From NCBI GenBank assembly GCA_902805475.1, contig CADCSX010000003.1, forward strand, positions 3,906,001 to 3,970,000: DNA of 64,000 bases, written 5' to 3'. A program made the translations under genes and the position numbers. Below the pieces are notes generated by a model. It was given only the letters and a program-made list of their open reading frames with translations. It searched no databases and was not told where the DNA came from. The DNA is from Entonaema liquescens (taxonomy: Eukaryota; Ascomycota; Sordariomycetes; Xylariales; Xylariaceae). Shown here in pieces: positions 55,159 to 64,000 of this stretch (its first letter is position 1; every line of letters begins with the position of its first letter).

Positions 55159-56964
55159 ATGGCGCGACCCCGGAGTGCTCTCCTCAGGGCTTCCGTTCAA
55201 CTCTCACATCGATGGGCGGTACCTCATGCGCGACCACAATACAGTGTTGTTACTGCTAGTATTGCAAGTACTAAATTTACACCGCACCTCCGGAGGTCAT
55301 ACCGGTATTATGCGACTGAAGCGCCCGCAAAGATAGCGCGGGGCGGCTCCAAGGTCTTTAAGTCTGCAGATGAGGCCGTCGCAGACTTAAAGGATGGTGA
55401 TGTAGTCCTCAGCGCTGGGTTTGGGTTATGTGGTGTTGCTGGTACGTACGGGATAAAATGATTGGCTCTGACGATCACATGGATTTCTCAAGCCCTTTGG
55501 TCCGAGCTAGAATTGATGGCAGTGGTCTATATAGCGACTGACTGACTGGCAATGCGCGTAGAAACTCTTATTCAAGCTATACACAAAAGGGGTCTCAAGG
55601 ATCTCACGGCCGTGTCGAATAATGCCGGTTCCGGCGACCACGGCTTAGCCCTACTTACGAGGGATGGACGACTAGGTCGCATTATCCTCTCCTACTTGGG
55701 ATCGAACAAGGAGCTCGAGAAGCAATATTTGACGGGAAAAATAGCTGTTGAGCTATGTCCGCAAGGCACATTAGCTGAGAAGCTGAGAGCCGCCGGGGCT
55801 GGTATTCCGGCATTTTATACGGCGACAGGCGGGAAGACATTCGTTGAGACCGGCGAAATACCTATAAGATTCACTCCGGAGGCTGTCCTCGAAAAAGGCA
55901 AGCCAAAAGAGACTAGGGTGTTCAATGGGAAATCCTACATTATGGAGACAGCTCTCCCCGGCGACGTAGCAATCCTGCGCGCGTGGAAGGTTGATGAAGC
56001 AGGCAACTGTGTGTTCAAGTGAGTTTTCCTCGGAAGCTGATTACTTTGCATTGCTATGAAGTACTCACACGCGTCTTACAGATATACCACCAAAACATAT
56101 GCGGGCCTTATGGCTAAGGCGGCACGCATCGCTATCGTCGAAGCCGAGAATATTGTACCGATCGGATCTATTGACCCGGACAGTGTTGACCTCCCGGGTA
56201 TTTTCATCGACCGCATTGTGCCGGCCACAGCGCCCAAAAACTTCGAAGTGCTGAAGGTAGCGCCGCCTAAGGAGGACTCGGCTTCGGGCAAGCCGAGCAC
56301 GCTTGATGCTCGGAATCGGATTGCTAGACGTGCGGCTAAGGAACTGCGCGATGGCTATTACGTCAATTTGGGCGTGGGAATCCCTACGCTGGCCGCTTCA
56401 TACCTGCCTGAGAACACCAAAGTCTGGCTACAGTCGGAAAATGGTATCCTAGGCATGGGAGGTTACCCGGCTACAGAGGAAGAAGCGGACCCGGACCTGA
56501 TAAACGCGGGTAAGGAAACGGTAACATTACTACCGGGGGCAGCGACTTTCGACTCGGCTGAGTCGTTCGGCATGATTCGGGGAGGCCATGTTGACGTATC
56601 GATTCTGGGCGCTTTCCAAGTGTCTGCGTCGGGGGATCTAGCCAATTATATGATTCCCGGCCGTGTCTTCAAGGGCATGGGGGGTGCTATGGACCTCGTG
56701 TCAAACCCAGAGCAAACCAAGATCGTCGTGGCTACGGAACACGTCGACAAGAAAGGCCGCAGCAAGATTGTACAGGACTGCAAACTGCCCTTGACCGGGA
56801 AGGGTGTCGTCAGCACTATCATCACCGACCTTGGCGTCTTCCAAGTCGATCGCACTAAAGGCGGCCTGACGCTTACAGAGATTGCGGAAGGCGTAGACGT
56901 TGAGACTGTTAAGGCTAAGACCGATGCTGAATTTGCGGTTTCAGACGATCTGAAGACGTTCTAA
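55159..56964 (+). CDS. Succinyl-CoA:3-ketoacid CoA transferase, mitochondrial
   Basis: Three exons (55159-55441, 55562-56018, 56082-56964) with GT-AG introns of 120 bp (phase 1) and 63 bp (phase 2) give 540 residues. It transfers CoA between succinyl-CoA and acetoacetate (or related acids) in the mitochondrial matrix. The first 45 residues are Arg/Ser/Ala-rich and acid-free, a mitochondrial presequence. The N-terminal subunit-like half has KSADEAVADLKDGDVVLSAGFGLCGVAET and NNAGSGDHGLALL. The C-terminal half has GYYVNLGVGIPT, then the catalytic Glu366 in SENGILGMG, and ends with GGAMDLV and LTEIAEGVDVE. Both halves of the classic family I CoA-transferase are fused in one chain, as in animal SCOT. 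Length is normal (about 520 plus the presequence). The first intron splits the GVA-E-T junction in exact agreement with family sequence. Confidence 0.96.
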
Positions 56965-57308
56965 GACTAGAGGCGCAAGAAGGCGAAATACCATGATACC
57001 AGACGGGACGAGTCAAGACGGAATGAGGTTCGCACCAGGAGTGTTTATATTTAGGCATTGTATATAGGTTAGCATGTATATGTGTATAGAAGTGAGTATT
57101 GTTAGCGCGTGTGTTATGCAGAATTCTAATATTTATATGATGGATGTATATAACTTCAGCATTCATCCCCTAGACCTGTGACATATGTATAATACTATTG
57201 ACTTTATTCAAGCTCTTCGCTCTTATATATATATATATACAAGTTCGTAAATTCATTTACATATCCTAACCTCTCCTAATAACCGTGATATTAAGCGGCT
57301 CAAATCTC
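56965..57308. other. Convergent 3' intergenic region with TA microsatellite
   Basis: 344 bases between the 3' ends of the CoA transferase (+) and the AhpD-like gene (-). A (TA)8 tract lies at 57224-57239. No gene is present. Confidence 0.65.
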
Positions 57309-58284
57309 TTATAACTTGGCTCGCAATCCGGGCGCGAATGTAGTTCCCTCGCCGCTACTAATCACATTGACCAACTTATCAATGTTCTCCAATAACCAGA
57401 TATTGCCGTCTTCGGTAGCCAACCATGCGCCGCCCTCGACAGGTTCCTCACCTTCAGCCTGCGCGTCACCGTTATCGTAGGCCTTCCGTAGACCAAATAT
57501 ATGAGAGACGACCTGGGGTCCAACACCAGTCTGTGCGCGCAAGCATGCAATGGCTACAAGCGATGTGAGGACACGACCGACCTTTACGGGAGCATTTACG
57601 CCGCGTGGGTTCGAAAGCAAGTTGGAGTAGTGACCATTGAGAATGTGAACAGGTAGATCCGGGTGCGACTGGGCCAGTTTGTCGAGTAGTTTGCGCTCGA
57701 ATCCAATGTAAACGCTATCCCACAGAGCAAGACCGTCGCGTTTACGAAGTTCGAGGTTAGACGGTGTCAATTCGCGCGTCGGGGTTGTGCTTAATGACGA
57801 GGCGACATCGGCGGGTAGGCTATTACGGAACGCGCCCAGCGTATTGATGCTACGCGGGATACCGTTGAACGAGATACACTTGAGCCCGACTTCGCGGATC
57901 AGCTCGGCATTCTGGACGGGAGTGCGCTTCTCGTTAGGGGTCGTGGTCGAATTGGCGAGGTGGAAGATCTGCGTCATGGCCTCGGGGCAGTTTAACGTTG
58001 CCGAGACGGCTGTCTATGAGGCTTCATGTTTAGCAAGCGATTCCTCATTTACCTGTATTCTCCTCTTTTCGGTCCATATTCACTCATGTTCAAGATAACT
58101 AAAAAAGAAAAGAATCAAGACATACCGACAAAGTCACCCAAGCCGGTAATCCGACCTTCTTCTCGGCCGCATCGTTTGCGAACTTAGTCAAGACAGTCTG
58201 AACGCCTGGCGACGAAGGAGTATAACCGGGTCGCGCATGGCTCGCATTGATGAGCGCCTTGACGGCTTCTGACAATTTCGACAT
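57309..58284 (-). CDS. Peroxisomal AhpD/carboxymuconolactone-decarboxylase-fold protein (Pxp2-like)
   Basis: Exon 1 (58284-58126) and exon 2 (58013-57309) are separated by a 112-bp GT-AG intron (58125-58014, GTATGT donor, phase 0), giving 287 residues. The protein is helical throughout, with the AhpD-like arrangement (LREVGLKCISFNGIPRSINTLGAFRNSLP). It lacks the CxxC pair of true AhpD peroxidases around Cys-Ile-Ser-Phe, so redox activity is doubtful. The last three residues are AKL, a classical type 1 peroxisomal targeting signal. Budding yeast Pxp2 (YJR111C) is a known peroxisomal protein with a carboxymuconolactone-decarboxylase fold, and this gene looks like its filamentous counterpart. 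Function is unestablished. The gene lies tail-to-tail with the mitochondrial CoA transferase gene, 344 bp away. Confidence 0.78.
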
Positions 58285-59401
58285 ATCTTGTTAATTGCGC
58301 AGAATAAGACAAGAGGTCGAGAGGAATAGTTGAAGCTAGAGAAGGGCGGCTTAGTATTCAGGCTCTATACAAGTGACCCAGGTAATTCCGATCGGTATCT
58401 TTCTTCGGTCTAATAATATCCGATCGATATTGTCCGTATCGCCGTTTGTCGCATTCGTCTTCCAAAGGCTTGTGATGATCAGGGAAGGGTCCGACGTCAT
58501 TAGCTTGGAATTAAGTATTTTAGCTAGGTACGCGCTGGTCACCTTAAGGTGCGCGGTTTTAACATGGTAAGCTTTATTACAGTGGACTGATCTTTTCTGG
58601 GAATTCCGATAAGTAGAATGCCGCGGCAATGATCCTGGGAAGAATGGAGTCGGCAATTTAAGAAACACCGATGCCAAAACCCCAAATATTCCCTAGCCAC
58701 AAAGGGCCTATACGGTATATCCTACCGTATCGGACCGCTAATTCAGGGACAAGGGTTAGGTATTGGGAACAGCTAAGGTGTCTACCAAGGTACCTAAGGT
58801 TCCATCCATTGGTCCTAGCCTTCAACTCTCGGGTAATACTTGTGATGCCGGTCACACTCATACATGTGCCCTCATGAGAGCATCGTGCGATACTTGCTTG
58901 GTTATATTCATGAAACCTTTGCAAGTATTCAACTTATATACAGGCTAAGCAGCTCACAGCCAGCCGAAAGTCACAACAAATATTGAATTAAGAATTCGAT
59001 ATTATCTCAGCAATGAAGTCACAGCCGAGAAATGAGTTGCGCTGGCCTTCGATTGAAAGTTCCGAAAACTATAAACTGATATCTCATAGTTATTCATATT
59101 CATCATTCAAAATATTTCTTCAAGACTCCAAAAGAAAATCCGCCGTCCTAGTTCTATGCCAATGCCTTTGTACTAGCCTGGGTATAACATCAGGGAGCCT
59201 CAGAAGTATTTCTAGTGAAATGCCACGAGAAGGACCCAAAAAAGGACCGTGTTCCCTTCATACTCAACTCACAATAAGTCGATTGGATTTTGCTTTATAA
59301 AGCAGACGCCCACCATAACGATATTTGTTACCTGCTTCTGAAAATCACATCCGCCAACACCGTCCTTCCACCATTAGCCAAGTTACTGGTTGCTAACTGT
59401 C
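58285..59401. other. Intergenic region
   Basis: It covers the promoter of the AhpD-like gene and the 3' flank of the MFS gene. CCAAGGTACCTAAGGTTCC lies at about 58785-58803. A plus-strand open frame at 59013-59300 has no domain or start context. No gene is supported. Confidence 0.5.
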
Positions 59402-61602
59402 TTATAGCACTAGCTTGAATGTGGGATCACGATCATCACCGAAGCCTCGGTATTTATCGTATTTACCATTCGCCTTATCCCGGTTAATCTTCCAGCAGTA
59501 CAACACGTTGCAGAGAATCCTAGGAATATGTTAGGCAACAATATAATCCATCGAGGTTGGGCACTTACAAAACCACCCGGCGCACAATACTCCTAGAATA
59601 ATGGTATGGCCTTGATGATATGCCGGTCCTTGGACTTTGGGATATATGAATACGGCGACGAATCCACCACAATTCGCGATAGCAAGCTGCAAAGCGCTCG
59701 TCGTTGCTCGCTTATAGTGACCAGCGGAGTTCTATGTTGCCTATTGTTAGTGCGGGAACTACGATAATACGGCCGCCTTCCGAAAGAAGGGATGCCCGTC
59801 TTATAAAATATTGTTGTGGCGAGACTTACGTTGGAGAGCCAACCGAGGACAGGTGGTACACTGCTGTAAAGACCGGTAGCCATGAGAAATGTCATGCCAT
59901 ACTTGACTTTGTTGTTGTTGCTGTTCGCAATCACACCGTATCCAATGATAGCCAGCGGCAACGAACAAAGCATGACAATTCCTCTGACACGGAAGCGATC
60001 GGAAATAAACGCGGTGATCACTATTTTCTGTAAGTTTTATATTCGACCACCTTGGAGAGCATGTGACAAACATACCTGTAACAACAGAAGCCACTGCGTA
60101 AGGAATAACGGACCACAGTTGGGCTTCGTCGGCCGTGTATCCTAACCCTGCAATGATTGTGGGGAGCTAACAACTATCCATTAGAATTACTCCTAGGAAC
60201 CAGGAACATAGTGGCTACTTACGAAGAGTCCAAAGCTATAAAGCCCACTGAGAATACCGAAGTATGCGGCGGCCGTGAACCAGGTCTGCAAGCTAAAGAC
60301 GCCACGAGCTACTTCAGACCAAGCGAACTTCTCAGTAGCCTCCCTAAGAATCCGTCAGTACCATACTACACGATAGTAGATGATCAAATATAGACATACT
60401 TTTCGCGGTCGCCACCATCGCCTCGGCTAGCAGCGTTGAGACGGCCGACAGCAAATTCGCGCTCCTCTTCGTTGAGGAATTTCGCCGAACCAACGCCGTT
60501 AGGAAGGATAAAATACGCAGCAATTCCGACAACAGCAGTCTACAGGAGCGTCAGTATTACTACTTTCTTGTAGGGTTGCGGGTAACCTACGAATAGACCC
60601 TCTATCACGAAAATCCATCTCCATTTATTGAGACCGCCTCGGGTTCCTATCTCAGCTATGCCACGAGCCAATAGTCCTAAGACATTGTCAGATGGGCTCC
60701 TGGAATAATGAAACAGGAAAGATAAATAGGACACATACCTCCGAAAGCACCGGATAACGATGCGGCTGTATAGAAGATACCAATTCGCAGGGCAAGTTCA
60801 CCTCGCGTATAGACCGTGGACAAGTAAAGAACCTATGGTGTCTTATAAGCTGCGAATTCCTTACGATAATGTTATTCCACTCACAATTCCCGGCAGCAAA
60901 CCGCCTTCGGTCAAGCTACATCGTTTGGAGTCAGTATTTGCTTATTTCAAACGAGAGGAGATTTTATGCATGATGAAAGCACATCCAATTATATGAAAAC
61001 AATCGAAGTGCAGAGAAAACTCCACTGAGACTTTCTAGGACACAAGATGAATTGACTAACCCAAGCAGTGCACGAACGCCCACGAAGCCCGCGAAGTTCT
61101 GAACGAATCCAAGACACATGGCGGACACGCCCCAAAGGAAGGTCAGACATGGCAACCATATCTGTGGCGTCAGCTTCTTGAGAATTAGATTACTTGGAAT
61201 CTCGCTCAGGATGTAGGTCGCATAGAAGACGGCAAGACCTTGGTCGTACTGGTGGTCCGTTATGCCTAGGTCTTTTTCAAGGTCGTAGAGCTTCGCATTC
61301 CCCACGTTGGTCCTATCCAAAAACGAGCACAAGAACAGAATGGCGAGGATGGGCAAGATCCTAGTGTATCACGGTTAGAAGAATGAACGTTAGGTGCACG
61401 CGTTTAAAACGCTTCTTTCCCCATTGCTCGGAGAACGGAATTGTTATGGAAAGTGAAGGGTTTGACGGTACCTCGTGTCTAATTTCCATAGGACTTTGCG
61501 CGTCAGATTCTTGTCTGTGGAACTGACATGTACGGTGCTCCCCTTCTCGAGCTCTTCCACCGTCGCCTTGTTAGGCAAATCGCCATTATCCGAGGACGAC
61601 AT
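59402..61602 (-). CDS. MFS transporter of the anion:cation symporter (Dal5/Tna1-like) family
   Basis: Eleven exons on the minus strand: 61602-61472, 61360-61061, 60915-60885, 60832-60739, 60676-60591, 60539-60400, 60343-60223, 60166-60076, 60020-59830, 59731-59569 and 59519-59402. All introns are GT-AG, 49-145 bp, with phases that agree throughout except at the last junction. About 488 residues with twelve predicted spans result. LDRTNVGNA in the first loop, IPSNLILKKLTPQIWLP in spans 2-3, RALLGLTEGGLLPG with FYLS-like YLSTVY, and RWIFVIEGLFT before the central loop are the pattern of the ACS family (allantoate, nicotinate, pantothenate and other carboxylates). The tail KINRDKANGKYD and GDDRDPTFK is also typical. 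Exon 10 ends one base short: its T run (59569-59572) needs one extra T to avoid a TGA with exon 11 and restore WF-ILCNVLYCWK. Substrate cannot be predicted. Confidence 0.92.
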
Positions 61603-62785
61603 TGTTGAGCTTTTCTTCCCCGTTTCTTTTCGTGCCTTTCCAATTTACAAGTCGAAGAGGAGAAAAAAAATAAGCAAAAGGCCAGAGACAGAAGGAAGCT
61701 GTGTAGCTTTACCTTTGTTTAGAAGACCGTACAACATCAAACCTTTAAATCTTCGCGACCAACAACTAAATACGCGGGACCAGGTTGGTAGTACAGGTTG
61801 GCAAGCCTGACGGGACTACCAGTTAGATTGCGGGGGACTTAGATTACTACTACATTAGTACTCTTGGTGAGGGTTGGGGAGAGGCCAGGGGTTCGACAGG
61901 GCACTGAATCCATTTCAAAGTTGGCGTGTGGGGTAAGCCTTTGTCTTGGTAGAGAGTAAGCCGATCATACTGGATACGTCGCGACTCAAGAGATGGTACT
62001 AACACTAGCAGCGCGGCATTGCTGCGGGGGAACGTGTATTATGTGCGGAGTTTGATATACTGCCGACAGGGCTCTTTAGTTCTCCCGCCCTAGTTTGGGG
62101 TAGCAAGGTCCGAGTTATTCATTACTAGACAAATCTGCAAGCCCAAAGTATAGTAAAGGGCTAGAGGGCTGACCATAACCAACTACATATAGTATTGCGC
62201 GATAAGCCCCCCTTGGGATGTGTGTGTGTGGGATCAAAGGTAAGGGAGCGGTCTACAACAGTTTGTTAACCTAGCCAATGACTTTGTCCCAACTTAGCAT
62301 ATCACAATATCAGGGTTCTTATGGTATCTTAGGCTTGGCCTCAACAGCCCTGTCAGATGTGGTAGGTGTTGTTACATCAGACAAACACAATACCGGAATG
62401 TTAAAAATATCTTGCTGCTAGGCTGCATCGTGGCGGGCCTTCGAACACTGTTCTAGAAACCTATACTCGTGGATTGGTTGGAACTATTTGAGTTCCTGTA
62501 GTAAACAGAGTCGTATGTAAAACAATCGTAATTCTTTATCAACATATCCTTGCAACCCCTCGTAGTATCGTATGCGAGAAGGGTCCAAGTAGGGTGTGAT
62601 CCGTCTGTCTCTTATCTTAGAAACGCCAGAGAGACTAAGGGCTATCATAGTAGACAATGCATTGTACCGGTATTATCCAAATGCCCTCCCATCCCGTGCC
62701 TAACACCATCACATTGATGCCCCCTTTGATCTGCGAAAACACCGAAACGCCGTGCTGATTAAACGATAGACTTGAAATTATACAT
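61603..62785. other. Intergenic region between the MFS gene and the zinc-cluster regulator
   Basis: It holds the MFS promoter and the 3' flank of the regulator gene, with GGTTGGTAGTACAGGTTGG-like and GTGTGTGTGTG (62221) simple repeats. No gene is supported. Confidence 0.5.
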
Positions 62786-64000
62786 CTAAGTGCTGAACGT
62801 CGACCAGTCCATCCAGTCCAAATCAGCGCTTTGGAACTGAAAATCCTCCCAGAACGCATTGAGCCCAATGTCGGTACTGTGGATGGCCTCGTCTAGCTGA
62901 TTTTCGTTGGACATGGTAGAAAATAACAAGTAGTCCGGCGGTAGACTTGACGCCGCCACCGACATTTGTATCGTTCCCTGGTGGTTGGCCATATGAGCGG
63001 CGTTCAAATCCGTATAAATGGAAGCGTGCTTTGTCACGTCTCCATTTGATTCTGGTAAAGCTTGTGTCACTTCTGACGCCCGCGACGCGTACTTGAGTAT
63101 CTGTCTCAGCTGTCCTGCGAATAGGCAAGACAGACCCTTCCGTTGGATCGGAGTTGATCCTATCCTCTCTAGCACATCCGTAGTCTCTGCTATGAGAGCC
63201 CTGATGCTAGGAGCTAGACTCGAGCTTCGGCCATCAGCGACAGTGCTCACTCTGAGGGCAAAGCACGCAGCAAATGATATCATAATGGCGGTATTGTTGG
63301 GCATCGACCTAAGTTGCCCTTCGCCCTGAACAGCTACTCGTAAGACGTTAAGCGCAGATGAGAGGCCAGCAGCGCGGAAGAAATGGCGTGCTCCCACAGG
63401 CGCAGTACCATGATTAATCACAGAACTATACAAGGATAGCCGTGTGTGAGACGCAAGGATCTCGACATATGGAGGTAATGAAAGTTCTACGATGAAGTCA
63501 GCTGGGCACCCTGCATGTATCGATTTCTTAGAATTGAAAACTTACGCTCGCGATCGCCTAATTGCAAAGGCCATGTTTGATACCACCTATCGAAGAACAG
63601 GGTGATTTCACTCTTTACTCTAAGACAGTCCCACGTAAGTATGCATCTCAACTGTGACAGGAGGAAAACATACCTATCGACAACAGATATCTCGCTATTG
63701 CCGTTGACGTAACTGTCACATATTGATCTTACTTTTGATATAAGATTTGCCTAGGAAGTAATGTAAGTCTCCTGTTGGCGGTTATGTAGGGGTGGCTCTT
63801 ACTAGGTCCCTTCTCAAAACCGCCACCGAGACAATCGAGCCATCCCATCTATCAGCCAGATCGCTTAGATGCCATTGATCGCAATTCTCGATAAGTGGCG
63901 ACATTGGTAGGACATAATTCCTCCCTCTCGCGAGGCACACGCTATAGTAAAGAAATCAAGTCAGTTAATAGACTTGAGAAAGAACTTTGATGCTTCATAC
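62786..64000 (-). CDS. Zn2Cys6-type fungal transcription factor, C-terminal part (runs off the window)
   Basis: Exons recovered: 63941-63803, 63750-63674, 63619-63546 and 63510-62786. Introns are 63942 upward (acceptor CTATAG), 63802-63751 (52 bp), 63673-63620 (54 bp) and 63545-63511 (only 35 bp). The recovered portion of roughly 335 residues is all-helical and matches the C-terminal half of fungal-specific transcription factor domain proteins: NYVLPMSPLIENCDQWHLSD, EITLFFDRWYQTWPLQLGDR, CPADFIVELSLPPYVEILASHTRLSLYSS, and the characteristic tail DWMDWSTF just before the stop. The DNA-binding zinc cluster lies beyond 64000, so its type is inferred from the family. The 35-bp intron is well below the usual minimum in these fungi; it may be misassigned, although the frame beyond it is coherent. 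It is transcribed toward the MFS gene's promoter side, so it could regulate that gene. Confidence 0.78.

Overview
The window looks like nuclear DNA of a filamentous ascomycete (Pezizomycotina, most likely a Sordariomycete). The signs are many short GT-AG introns (about 50-120 bp) with CTAAC/CTGAC-type branch sites, Kozak-like starts, CT-rich leaders, gene-poor 1.5-4 kb intergenic stretches, and typical fungal families: a Whi5 regulator, UvsD/Rad26 (ATRIP), annexin, a DUF7730-type protein, a siderophore NRPS, a Dal5-type MFS carrier and a zinc-cluster regulator. I recognised no rRNA, tRNA, CRISPR array or intact transposon.

Layout. 2.3-5.7 kb: a membrane-anchored, Glu/Pro-rich, FG-dipeptide-containing protein interrupted by one in-frame TAG. 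7.4-8.2 kb (-): glycine-zipper protein. 9.8-11.3 kb (-): Whi5-like G1/S repressor. 13.6-15.0 kb (-): annexin. 16.7-19.1 kb (+): Rad26/ATRIP checkpoint protein. 20.7-22.2 kb (+): CDP-diacylglycerol synthase. 26.0-27.4 kb (+): DUF7730-like protein. 28.9-29.4 kb (-): possible gene relic. 30.7-32.0 kb (-): Myb/SANT-like protein. 33.9-35.3 kb (+): secreted aspartic protease. 37.7-43.0 kb (+): NPS6/SidD-type extracellular siderophore synthetase. 43.6-44.6 kb (-): secreted or membrane protein of unknown function. 46.8-47.5 kb (+): isochorismatase-fold hydrolase. 47.7-49.2 kb (-) and 52.2-54.4 kb (+): a divergent pair, GT4 glycosyltransferase and UDP-glucose 6-dehydrogenase. 55.2-57.0 kb (+): mitochondrial 3-ketoacid CoA transferase. 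57.3-58.3 kb (-): peroxisomal AhpD/CMD-fold protein ending in AKL. 59.4-61.6 kb (-): MFS anion carrier with ten introns. 62.8-64.0 kb (-): 3' part of a zinc-cluster transcription factor that runs off the window.

Most genes are unrelated housekeeping or accessory genes. Two groupings look functional. First, the NRPS has the A-T-C-(degenerate A)-T-C layout of NPS6/SidD and carries, about 0.5 kb upstream, a 13-bp direct repeat. Each copy contains a perfect ATCWGATAA element (on the minus strand), the published site for SreA/SRE iron-responsive GATA repressors. Second, the UDP-glucose dehydrogenase makes UDP-glucuronate and sits divergently from a membrane-tailed GT4 enzyme that could use it.

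Four genes with otherwise continuous homology (glycine-zipper, Myb/SANT, aspartic protease, MFS) each need exactly one extra base in a short homopolymer to read through. A common cause such as assembly indels is more likely than four independent pseudogenes. These genes are annotated as full length with the break marked.
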